From: Nocardia beijingensis NBRC 16342 | Lineage (GTDB): Bacteria > Actinomycetota > Actinomycetes > Mycobacteriales > Mycobacteriaceae | DNA: 64,000 nt | Assembly: GCF_001612785.1 (NCBI RefSeq) | Contig: NZ_BDBC01000010.1 | Span: forward strand, 418,233-482,232 | Reading direction: 5' to 3' | Shown here: positions 35,607 to 42,590 of the stretch, piece by piece | Numbering within the stretch: position 1 is the stretch's first letter | Layout of the letters: every line of letters begins with the position of its first letter | Program-made: the position numbers and the translations under genes | Notes under the pieces: generated by a model | Database searches by the model: none | What the model was told of the DNA's origin: nothing | What the model saw: the letters and a program-made list of their open reading frames with translations, nothing else

Positions 35607-35885
35607 AGCCGGCCTGAGCAAGTTGCCGGGAGCCGATCGACAGCCCGGAGGCCGCCGACCCCGTTCACGCTACGCGGCGAACTCGGGGACGGCGGCGATC
35701 CGGGATGCGATGACGCGGTGGCCCGGCCCCCGCTCCGTGGTGCGCAGAACTCGATCGAGGTCGCGATTCGAGTCGACGGTGGCCGGTTGCGGCGAGGGGC
35801 CGCAAGCACAGCCGAAACGACGGTGATGGCCACTCGATTATTTGCGGCGCATCGGCGTACCTGCCCTGTTTCGGCACTGCGCGTC

Positions 35886-35963
35886 TCACAGTCCGAACAA
35901 TGGCAGCAATAGCGGGATCAGGTCACTGATCAACTTGACAATGTCTGCGATAACGGTCAGCAT
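35886..35963 (-). CDS. 25-residue hydrophobic peptide gene
   Basis: ATG 35963 to TGA 35886-35888, behind the very strong ribosome site GAGGAGGTGAAAA. The product (MLTVIADIVKLISD, then LIPLLLPLFGL) is an amphipathic helix followed by a Leu/Pro-rich hydrophobic tail, with charges only in the first half. It is the first gene inside the accessory island. Similar in length, charge and M-x-T-V start to the peptide gene at 15,504. It could be a membrane-active peptide, a type I toxin or a signalling peptide; none is proven. Confidence 0.6.
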   Translation of the reverse strand: MLTVIADIVKLISDLIPLLLPLFGL

Positions 35964-36177
35964 TTTTCACCTCCTCTCAGATACTGGCGCCACGAAATGG
36001 CCTGTTGCGTTATCCGAGTCAAAACGTGGCAGAACCAGCGTGGGAGTGGCAATCGGTAAGGGCGCGCGAAGCATCAATCCGCACCCGGGCGGAAGTAGCG
36101 ACCACCGCCGCATCAGGGTCTGCTCGACCCGAGCAGCCGTCGTCCGCTTCGCATCCCCGGTCGTGTGTCGGATGCCC

Positions 36178-36474
36178 TCAGATCTCCTCTTCGAGCGACG
36201 GCGGTATCTTGTAACGCGCCTCCGGCGGCTCCTGACCGGGCACGTGGATACGCAGGAAGAGGCGCAGTTCGTCGATGTGGTCCTGGAGTGCGCGGATCAG
36301 TCGGATCGCGTCACGGAAACGCTTTTTGTCGTCCACCGCCTGCGCCTCTAACGACTCAACCCTGGCGCGGAGTTTGCTGACCTCCCGAGCCTGCCACGCG
36401 GTGATCGCGCCGATCACCGAGGCCATCGCCATTCCGGACGCCTGAACCAATTCCGGATCGAACCATACGGGCAC
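36178..36474 (-). CDS. Small membrane/coiled-coil protein of the lysis cassette
   Basis: 98 residues from GTG 36474 (a TTG at 36480 overlapping the previous stop is an alternative). Residues 10-30 (ELVQASGMAMASVIGAITAW) form one membrane helix; about 30-65 are a charged coiled coil (SKLRARVESLEAQAVDDKKRFRD-type). Actinophages often carry such a one-helix protein right after the holin, thought to tune lysis. It directly follows the holin-like gene. Confidence 0.7.
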   Translation of the reverse strand: MPVWFDPELVQASGMAMASVIGAITAWQAREVSKLRARVESLEAQAVDDKKRFRDAIRLIRALQDHIDELRLFLRIHVPGQEPPEARYKIPPSLEEEI

Positions 36475-36476
36475 CG

Positions 36477-36683
36477 TCAACGCCCGTCCTGGTGGGCCAC
36501 GGGTGTCACCACGGGGCGGATCAGCGCGCCGGCAACGACCGGGGTCAGCAGGCCATAGATGGTCAACACCGTCTCGATCCATCCGGTGTCGATCTTGTGG
36601 CCGAGCAGATAGGCGAGGACGCCGGTGAGCGCGACCAGCACCGAGCGGATCAGCGCGGGCTCGGGCAATCCATGGATGCGCAT
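36477..36683 (-). CDS. Phage-type holin (two membrane helices)
   Basis: 68 residues from ATG 36683, which overlaps the amidase stop (TGATG). Two hydrophobic helices, ALIRSVLVALTGVLAYLLG and VLTIYGLLTPVVAGALIRPV, with charged termini give the layout of small r1t/phage-type holins. Holins make the membrane lesion that lets endolysin reach the wall. The amidase-holin-coiled-coil order is that of actinophage lysis modules. Confidence 0.75.
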   Translation of the reverse strand: MRIHGLPEPALIRSVLVALTGVLAYLLGHKIDTGWIETVLTIYGLLTPVVAGALIRPVVTPVAHQDGR

Positions 36684-37456
36684 CAGAGTTTCTCCTGTGC
36701 TGCGGTCAGCAGTCGATCGATCTTGAGTTCCAGTGCCTTCAACCGCTGCTCGGTGCGGTAATCGGCTGCGTCGGCATTGAGCACGTATCCCGCCACGGTG
36801 TCGCGGTATTCCGAGTCGGCGACCCTCGACTGGAAGCCGTAGGTCAACTCGAAATGCACCCTGCGCAACTTGTCGAGCAATTCGCGTTGCTCCAGCTCGG
36901 AAAGCGCCATCAGCGCACCGCCTTTCAATCGAACCGCGACATCCGCGCGGAATTGATCCATATCCATGGCGCCGGGATCCCACTTTCCTTGTTTGGGCCC
37001 GGCCCATTCCTTGTGGCCGATTACGCGATCAGCCCCGTGCCCGAGCCTGCGCAGAATCGCCGCGCAACAACCCACATAGGCGTCGTATTGCGCTGTCGAC
37101 CAGCCCTCGGTGCCGTTGTTGGCGGCCTCGATGCCGATCGTGTGATAGTTGGCGTCGTCCTCCGGCAAGCCCGGCCACGATCCGAGGCCCGCGTGCCAAG
37201 CGACACCTGCGGCCACCACTGTCACAGTGCCGTCCTGGGCCAGATGCAGCTGCGAAAGGGGGCCTTCCAATGTCGGTAATCCATAAGCGATTTCCGACGG
37301 GGGCGTGCGTGACCCGCCCGTGTGATGGGCGATCACACCCCAGATTTCGCCGAAATCGCCGTGGCCGCGCTCGCGCCAGTCGGAGAACTCGACAACCCGC
37401 AGTCCTTCCTCTCGGAGTACATCTGCGAGCCACACGGGATCACCTGTCCAAGACAT
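36683..37456 (-). CDS. Phage endolysin, N-acetylmuramoyl-L-alanine amidase
   Basis: 257 residues. The Amidase_2/PGRP domain covers about residues 15-180: zinc ligands in VIAHHTGG and IGHKEW, with SQLHLAQDGTVTVVAAGVAWHAG and YHTIGIEAANNGTEGW. The C-terminal 75 residues are helical and charged, with no known wall-binding repeat. There is no signal peptide, as expected for a holin-dependent endolysin. Starts the lysis cassette of the island; no structural or replication phage genes are present, so it is a remnant or a domesticated module. Confidence 0.9.
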   Translation of the reverse strand: MSWTGDPVWLADVLREEGLRVVEFSDWRERGHGDFGEIWGVIAHHTGGSRTPPSEIAYGLPTLEGPLSQLHLAQDGTVTVVAAGVAWHAGLGSWPGLPEDDANYHTIGIEAANNGTEGWSTAQYDAYVGCCAAILRRLGHGADRVIGHKEWAGPKQGKWDPGAMDMDQFRADVAVRLKGGALMALSELEQRELLDKLRRVHFELTYGFQSRVADSEYRDTVAGYVLNADAADYRTEQRLKALELKIDRLLTAAQEKL

Positions 37457-37790
37457 GGGTCGTTCAGCCTTTCTGTAGTCGATTCACTCCGCCCCGCACC
37501 AGACCTCCGCCGGAGAATCGAAACCAGCTCAGGGCCCCTGCCGTCGAGCGGCGGATCGGTGACGTTCAGCCCACGGTGCGCGCAGGCGTCCGGTCCGGGG
37601 AATGGGAAGGGGAGGTTCCCTCCCCGGCCAGGGGCAGCCGGGGAAGGAACCTCAGCGCGCTCCGGATCGCGTTCCTACTACCGCAAAGGGGAAGGGCAAG
37701 GCGGGAGGCAACGCGTTCGACGGAGCGGGTAGGAGGACATGCGCCGATGACCGGGCATGTGCGTGGCGACGGTATGCCGCCGGAGATTGT
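37457..37790. other. Intergenic stretch inside the island
   Basis: No gene is supported between the endolysin and the ImmA/IrrE-like gene apart from the terminator hairpin at 37612-37653. The remaining bases presumably contain the endolysin promoter. Confidence 0.5.
37612..37653 (-). terminator. Hairpin after the ImmA/IrrE-like gene
   Basis: A 17-bp stem with one mismatch (arm GAGGTTCCCTCCCCGGC) and an 8-base loop lies between the ImmA/IrrE-like stop and the endolysin start, both on the minus strand. It separates the two transcription units. Confidence 0.7.
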
Positions 37791-38225
37791 TCAGCGAGCG
37801 CTGATTCGGCGCAGTAGATCGCCGGAACCGGGCGTAGGCCACAGGCACACTCGATGGTGCTTTTCTCCCAGTCCGGGCACCCAGCCCAGCCGGTCGAGCA
37901 GCGGCGTGCTGATGAGCCGGGCTTCGTCTTCGGACATGTTGCGCAAGCGTTCAGCGAGGAGGTACTGCGAGACGCCGAGCGCCGCAGCCACCTCAGGGAC
38001 CGTAGCGGCGAGTGCGAGGGCATCGTGCAGGTCCGGCAGTGGGATCAACCGGCGTGACACGATGTCATCGACCATCGCCTCGACCCGGAGGCGTGGGTTC
38101 ATCCCGAGCAGAGCGCCCGCCGCGTACTCCTCCTCGGCGAGTTCGACGTGGACGACACCGTGCGCGATCGCCTCGTTTCGGCGCGGCTCCGGCAGGTCGG
38201 CTTGGAAGAGCACACAACGCTCCAC
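37791..38225 (-). CDS. ImmA/IrrE-like protein, probably inactive or broken
   Basis: 144 residues from GTG 38225. LPEPRRNEAIAHGVVHVELAEEEY and the following RVEAMVDDIVSRRLIPLPDLHDAL track the actinobacterial ImmA/IrrE pattern, where LAHExxH is usual. Here the Glu is replaced (HGVVH), so the zinc peptidase is probably dead. The frame stays open upstream to the TAG at 38439-38441 without another good start, and a one-base shift near 38,253 would join it to an upstream MRSSSASGLTRLR frame, so the gene may be frameshifted. ImmA-type peptidases normally cleave phage or ICE repressors. Confidence 0.6.
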   Translation of the reverse strand: MERCVLFQADLPEPRRNEAIAHGVVHVELAEEEYAAGALLGMNPRLRVEAMVDDIVSRRLIPLPDLHDALALAATVPEVAAALGVSQYLLAERLRNMSEDEARLISTPLLDRLGWVPGLGEKHHRVCLWPTPGSGDLLRRISAR

Positions 38226-38986
38226 TCCCGACCAGAAGACGGTGACTTCGGTCAGCGGAGCCGCGTCAACCCTGATGCCGAGCTGGAACGCATGTTCACG
38301 GGCATCGAAAATCTTGCGCTCCCTTCGAATCGGTACCAGAGGACTGTCAAACCATCGAACGCCCCCGTCCCACTCCCGCCGCAGACACGGACGGAACCGC
38401 TCGTCGGAGCGGACCGAACCGGCCCGATGTGCGGGACGCTAGAACGTGTGCGCCTGCCCGTCACCATTGGGCGCAGACAGCGGGTTCGCCAGGACGGGTT
38501 GAACCGCGGATCTTCTGACATGGAGGCGGGCGAGATGATCGATCACAACGCCACGATCGGAGGCACAGACCTGAGACAGATCGACATGCCCACGGTCCAC
38601 AAGGTAGGCCGCTCTCATGCCGGCCGATGCTGCCGAATCCATCGATGACCCCTCGTGCTGGAGCTCAGGCTGAGCACCAGCTGCGTCGTGCAGTCCGCCA
38701 GAACCAAAGGCGTCAACGGAATCCGCCACGGCCCACCCCTCGATCAGTGAAACAACTGCGCCCATCCGGGTACGGATCTCATGTTACTGGCCGTGCGTTC
38801 AGGTATTGAAATCGCCCGCCAGCGGGCGCGGCACGTCAAGTCAAGATAATGTGCTCGAAATCATATAGCTCTCATACGCATCACGGCTTACTCGTTTCTA
38901 TGTCGGTCGGTGGTATACGCAGGCAACGACACCCACTCCACCACCGCCGCATGGTCAGCGACCGCCGCCGCTCTATCCGGTTCCTC
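38226..38986. other. Unclear stretch in the island
   Basis: Several short frames exist on both strands (for example 38439-38765 minus and 38148-38648 plus), but none has a recognisable domain together with a ribosome site. Composition falls from GC-rich to AT-richer after about 38,800. It may hold debris of phage regulatory genes. Confidence 0.4.
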
Positions 38987-39481
38987 TCAACCCCGCCTAC
39001 CACGGCCGGTCGACACCGCCAGCTCGAGCTCCACGAGAACCTTCTGCCACTCGTCATTTTCCGGTACTGCAAGTGCGGAATACCCGGGGCCTATCAAGTA
39101 GTCTCTGAAAAACACCAGGATACTCGTCGCCATCTGAGCTAATTCAGCATCATCATGCTCGCCCCAGTAGATGCCGCCAGAGCTTCGCTCGAGCATCAGA
39201 GGGGTCCCGTCGTAAGTCCCGATACTCAGCCAGCGCTCGCGTCCGCCGTCCAGAATATCGGCATAGTATTGCGAATCGGCGATCTCCGCCCTTGAAAATA
39301 GAACAACGGTCCCACACCGCGGGCCGTCGGTGATCGACAGGAGGACGTCGAGGTCGGAAGGTAGCTCGTCGGCTTCACTCGAACTCGTTCCTGGTGGGAG
39401 ATCCCCAGCGCGAATACTGTCCGGTCGCTGTGCAAGGAACGCGCGCAGACGAGCGGTCCGATCCGACAGTCCGTCTACCAA
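38987..39481 (-). CDS. SUKH (SMI1/KNR4-like) immunity protein
   Basis: 164 residues from TTG 39481, with AGAGGTG upstream. The SUKH pattern is visible: LPSDLDVLLSITDGPRCG, then a VVLFSRAEIADSQYY strand-helix, WLSIGTYDGTPLMLE and SGGIYWGEHDD. SUKH proteins neutralise diverse toxins of polymorphic and contact-dependent systems. It is the last of a series of same-strand genes that begins with the DUF3990 toxin module. AT-richer than the core genome. Confidence 0.75.
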   Translation of the reverse strand: MVDGLSDRTARLRAFLAQRPDSIRAGDLPPGTSSSEADELPSDLDVLLSITDGPRCGTVVLFSRAEIADSQYYADILDGGRERWLSIGTYDGTPLMLERSSGGIYWGEHDDAELAQMATSILVFFRDYLIGPGYSALAVPENDEWQKVLVELELAVSTGRGRRG

Positions 39482-39551
39482 TTCAGCACCTCTGATCGAA
39501 TCCGCGTTCCGTCGTAAAAATATGCGTACCCTTGAAGGCGATGTATGGAAC

Positions 39552-40238
39552 TCATCCGAATGTCGGCGCTCCGAGCTTCGACAGGGCTATCGACCACCAC
39601 GACTCGCGACTGGCGAAGGCGCCCGGATCAATTTTCACCAGAGATGACTGCAAAGTCGTTGCTCGTGCGGCGCGGCCGACGGGGCCGGTGTCTTCGTCGA
39701 TGAAGCATGCGTAGTGATAGAGAAACTCGGTCAAAGCCCGGAAACTCGAATTCACCAACTCCAGAGTGCCGGATTCGACGCCGAGCAGTACCACTCGACC
39801 ACCTGTCACATCGAAACCGAACAGCATCGAGCCGGGAGCCGCAGGCACCGCGCCGATCACCAACAAGGACAGTACCTCGTCCCAGCTGCCGTCTGCTCGA
39901 AGGTTGAGCTGATCGAACAACTCGAAATCTTCACCGTCCAGTTGCGCGGTGTAGACAACCGACATCTCCACCGGAAGGAAGTTTACGTCAGGATACGATT
40001 CGACCGGGGCGGACAACATCTCAATCCACTGGTCACGCGGAAATCCAATGAGATTGTCGTACTCCCACACTCGGGGCATACTTCTGCCGAACTTTTTCCA
40101 GCCGATCGCTATCCACAAGCAATCTTTCCCTTTCCCGGTAGTGATGTGACCAACGCCCGGTCCGCCGTCCTGCATCGGCCGATCGATATCTGAAGTAGTT
40201 AATAGCACGCGGGACGGTTCTATGCCAAAACACCACAT
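39552..40238 (-). CDS. SUKH-4-like immunity protein
   Basis: 228 residues from ATG 40238. The second half has the SUKH-4 pattern: GSMLFGFDVTGGRVVLLGVESGTLELVNSSFRALTEFLYHY, where a strand-rich part is followed by the asparagine-Ser-Ser/Phe helix. The N-terminal half (WEYDNLIGFPRDQW, ADGSWDEVLSLLVIG) fits too. Lies between the small protein gene at 40,343 and the SUKH gene at 38,987, all on one strand. A second immunity gene near one toxin suggests protection against toxins made by other strains. Confidence 0.7.
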   Translation of the reverse strand: MWCFGIEPSRVLLTTSDIDRPMQDGGPGVGHITTGKGKDCLWIAIGWKKFGRSMPRVWEYDNLIGFPRDQWIEMLSAPVESYPDVNFLPVEMSVVYTAQLDGEDFELFDQLNLRADGSWDEVLSLLVIGAVPAAPGSMLFGFDVTGGRVVLLGVESGTLELVNSSFRALTEFLYHYACFIDEDTGPVGRAARATTLQSSLVKIDPGAFASRESWWSIALSKLGAPTFG

Positions 40239-40342
40239 ACGCCCCCGCTCCGAGGGAGACTCTTATGCCCGGCGGGATCAATCTTAACCGGAGTCGACCA
40301 CGCCGAAAAGACTATAGTTTACCGTGTGCCTCGGTGCCAACT

Positions 40343-40627
40343 TTACTGTTCTGAACTATCGTCAAGCAAGCTATCGAGCGGGATTCTTTCAGCCTCCGAT
40401 TCGTTCTTCCACCAAAAGGTATGACCGTACATTATGTCTTTGGCCCAGAATTTCGAATCTTCGTGGAAAATTATATCATACTCGGTCAGTGCCAGACCGC
40501 GAAATCTCGAATTAATCCTTATAATGGCCTCCTCTTCTGTTATCTGAAATCTCTCCATCATTTCACGCACGATATCCCAGATCAGCGCACTCGCCGCCTC
40601 GTCCATCTGGAATGAGAATGCAGGCAT
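40343..40627 (-). CDS. Small acidic protein, candidate immunity to the adjacent toxin
   Basis: 94 residues from ATG 40627, with AAGGGAGG 7 bp upstream. Asp/Glu-rich with helix IWDIVREMMERFQITEEEAIIRINSRF and a conserved-looking IIFHEDSKFWAKDIMYG. I recall similar small actinobacterial proteins (EAxxRIN...HEDxxFWA) without a known role. It begins 15 bp after the DUF3990 toxin stop, the normal position of a cognate immunity gene. AT-rich relative to the genome. Confidence 0.65.
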   Translation of the reverse strand: MPAFSFQMDEAASALIWDIVREMMERFQITEEEAIIRINSRFRGLALTEYDIIFHEDSKFWAKDIMYGHTFWWKNESEAERIPLDSLLDDSSEQ

Positions 40628-40642
40628 CTCCAAGCCTCCCTT

Positions 40643-41221
40643 TCAATCTACCAGCCCTTTCATTAGTAATTCTACCGTGACCGGCGAGTGCCACGAGGAC
40701 TGTTGCCCTTTGGCAACTGGCACAGCTCCAATTTTGAACTGTTGAGGATTCGCAATGTAAGGCCCCTCTACCAGGTCGTAGTCATGTAAGGCACGGCCGC
40801 TACGATGCCTTTCGACAAACCGAACCCAGGTCTCGTCCGGCTTATCGAAGACCAAGCGGTTCAATTTCTGTATATCGCTAACCGGAATTCGGAACGTTAA
40901 CACCACCGGGGCATCGAAGAGGCGGTGCGCCCACTGCTGCGCCTGCTGTAGGCGCGTAGTGGTGTAGAAGCCCTGACCGAAATCCAAGTCGCCACGTCCG
41001 CGCTCAAGGTCTATCCCTTGTCTGATGTTTGCAGCATACTCGACAGAAGTCCCATGATAGAAGGTGACGTATTCGTCGGAGTTCCGGCCGAATGTGCTGT
41101 CTTGGCGAAGCTTAGGTCCAGACCAAGTGGCATCGCGTCCTTCGCCGGCCGCTCCCCTACCGCCGCCCGGACTACCACCTCGCCTGCTCGAGCTCGGCAT
41201 CGACGTGTGTCGAGGCAGCAC
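40643..41221 (-). CDS. DUF3990 (ART-like) polymorphic-toxin module
   Basis: Up to 192 residues from GTG 41221 (ATG 41200 possible). The domain starts near residue 50: VTFYHGTSVEYAANIRQGIDL, LDFGQGFYTTTRLQQAQQWA, then VVLTFRIPV and a C-terminal YDLVEGPYIANPQQ. YHG, the FGxGFYTT strand and the QA-W helix are DUF3990 hallmarks; this family is grouped with ADP-ribosyltransferase-fold toxins. The Arg/Gly/Ser-rich first 45 residues overlap another gene in a different frame and have no ribosome site. No secretion domain is attached, so it is an orphan toxin tip or a frame-shifted fusion. Confidence 0.7.
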   Translation of the reverse strand: MLPRHTSMPSSSRRGGSPGGGRGAAGEGRDATWSGPKLRQDSTFGRNSDEYVTFYHGTSVEYAANIRQGIDLERGRGDLDFGQGFYTTTRLQQAQQWAHRLFDAPVVLTFRIPVSDIQKLNRLVFDKPDETWVRFVERHRSGRALHDYDLVEGPYIANPQQFKIGAVPVAKGQQSSWHSPVTVELLMKGLVD

Positions 41222-41643
41222 ACTACGAAAGCGGCTGCCTCGAACGCGTTGCGAATCTCCTCGAGCGCCCCTTGCGATCCATCAGTGAGTGCCAGCGCAT
41301 TTATATTGCGTTCGAGCCACGTGGAGAGCTCGCCCATCGTGTCGCCTCCGGCATAGTTGGAGCCCCGCTCTTCGCAGACGAACCGCACCCACGACACGAG
41401 TACGGCATGCAGGTGCGCTTCCACCCGGGCAGCCGCCTCGTTGAACGGAAGACGTTGTTCTCTCGCACCGGATCGCGTCCGGAAGTCGACGGCGCCGAAC
41501 CGCGTCTGGCGCGTCCGGGTATCGACCAGGTCGGCCGCCAGTTCCGGCACTTCCCGAAGCAGCCGCAACAGCTCTCGCTTCGAACTTTGATCGATATAGA
41601 AGTGCGGGTCGCGCGGACCCGACGCACCGACGTGCGTTGCCAT
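41011..41643 (-). CDS. Nocardial hypothetical protein overlapped by the toxin frame
   Basis: 210 residues from ATG 41643, with GGAGCAGGTA upstream. The first 150 residues are helical and well-formed (DPHFYIDQSSKRELLRLLRE, EAAARVEAHLHAVLVSWVRF, TMGELSTWLERNINALALTDG). I recall similar Nocardia proteins whose C-termini carry a small HTH. After about residue 150 the sequence here loses that character, and the last 210 bases overlap the DUF3990 module in another frame. Suggests that the toxin module replaced the native 3' end, or a frameshift splits one fused gene. Confidence 0.55.
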   Translation of the reverse strand: MATHVGASGPRDPHFYIDQSSKRELLRLLREVPELAADLVDTRTRQTRFGAVDFRTRSGAREQRLPFNEAAARVEAHLHAVLVSWVRFVCEERGSNYAGGDTMGELSTWLERNINALALTDGSQGALEEIRNAFEAAAFVVCCLDTRRCRARAGEVVVRAAVGERPAKDAMPLGLDLSFAKTAHSAGTPTNTSPSIMGLLSSMLQTSDKG

Positions 41644-41855
41644 TACCTGCTCCTTCAGATCGTTGCCCACGCGACACCACCACGCTGGGCGCTAGGCGGG
41701 ACTGCTGGACTACTGCCATTTGCTTGCAAAGTAACTTGCAATTGCATACAACGGCAACAGGTTACGCGTGTCAAACCGGTGCAGCACAACGATTCGATAT
41801 GCACGAGGAACCGTTGGCGCACCGAGCCGCATCGGCTGCCACTGCCCTACAGCAC

Positions 41856-41898
41856 TGATACATGTATTGACCTGGCTCGATGCATGCAGAGTGATACA
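41856..41898 (+). promoter_or_regulatory. Candidate promoter/operator of the XRE gene
   Basis: In the gap upstream of ATG 41907 lie the palindrome ATACATGTAT (41858-41867), a TTGACC (41868-41873), the palindrome TGCATGCA (41881-41888) and two TGATACA copies (41856, 41892). This looks like an autoregulated promoter between the divergent XRE and hypothetical genes. Confidence 0.5.
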
Positions 41899-41906
41899 CT
41901 GACTGC

Positions 41907-42302
41907 ATGGTGAGACAGCGGAGTGCGGTGATCCCCGGCGAGGTCAGCGCCGCTTTGCGGCGCGCCCGCAAGGAACAGGCGATGTCGATGGAACGTGCGG
42001 CGAAGATCGCACAGATCAGCACAAGCCTGTGGACGCAGGTCGAGGGAGGTGCCCAGTACAAGGGCGGCGAGCGAGTTCCCGCCACCACGACCGCGGACAC
42101 GCTCCGCGCGATGGCACTGGCCGTCGGCCTCGATCCCGCTCCCCTGCTGGCAGAGGCCGGATTGGAGTCCGAAGAGGCCGGTGCGCCGATCGGGCAGGTC
42201 GCGAACCCTGCCGCCATCGTCGACCTCAACGGCCTGTCCGAACAAGATCTGAGGACCGTAGCGGCCTACGTCGCAGGGCTCCGGGCGGGACGCGGGATCT
42301 GA
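41907..42302 (+). CDS. XRE-family regulator
   Basis: 131 residues from ATG 41907. The HTH spans about residues 10-75: EVSAALRRARKEQAMSMERAAKIAQISTSLWTQVEGG, then DTLRAMALAVGLDPAPLLAEAG. The C-terminal 45 residues are Ala/Leu-rich. Divergent from the hypothetical/toxin unit and probably its regulator. Position and type recall phage or ICE repressors paired with ImmA peptidases, and an ImmA-like gene is in the same island. Confidence 0.85.
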   Translation: MVRQRSAVIPGEVSAALRRARKEQAMSMERAAKIAQISTSLWTQVEGGAQYKGGERVPATTTADTLRAMALAVGLDPAPLLAEAGLESEEAGAPIGQVANPAAIVDLNGLSEQDLRTVAAYVAGLRAGRGI

Positions 42303-42328
42303 CCGCGGCGCGATACACGGATGGCAGG

Positions 42329-42353
42329 GCCGTGTCCTCGTAGGACACGGCCA
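42329..42353 (+). terminator. Hairpin after the XRE gene
   Basis: An 11-bp perfect stem (GGCCGTGTCCT, loop CGT) lies 27 bp after the stop. Confidence 0.75.
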
Positions 42354-42378
42354 GTGTCCTACTTCGATTCGGCGAGCG

Positions 42379-42482
42379 CAGGTGGTCATCGACTGCTCAC
42401 TCCAGCGCACAGCGGCCACGTTGGCCACGACATCGGAGCTGGATCTGGATTCCCCAGATCCTCGACCGGCGTGGATGTGACC
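42379..42482 (+). pseudogene. Decayed duplicate of the 3' end of the ThiF-like gene
   Basis: Read in frame, it gives QVVIDCSLQRTAATLATTSELDLDSP, which aligns with TIIECSPRRAPATLNATLELDLDS of the intact gene at 34,743. After that a one-base shift recovers more matching DNA (CTCGACCG..CG.GGATG.GACCG). Many differences fall on third codon positions, so this was a coding sequence and not chance similarity. It sits at the right edge of the accessory island, just before the ABC1 kinase gene. Confidence 0.7.
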
Positions 42483-42590
42483 GGCGCCGGGCATCGACAT
42501 GTTCCTGTTTCCCCTAGACACGGCTATAAAAGCTGGGCGTGATCAAGATTGCCGTGGCCGACCGGCCGGTCCTTCCGCCATGATGGGTAC

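Noticed and set aside
38439..38765. 108-codon minus-strand frame in the island
   Set aside because: In phase with the ImmA-like frame but separated by a stop; no recognisable domain and no ribosome site. It could be debris, but I cannot support a gene.
35607..42482. Complete prophage
   Set aside because: Only lysis and regulator-type genes are present; no integrase, capsid, tail or replication genes.
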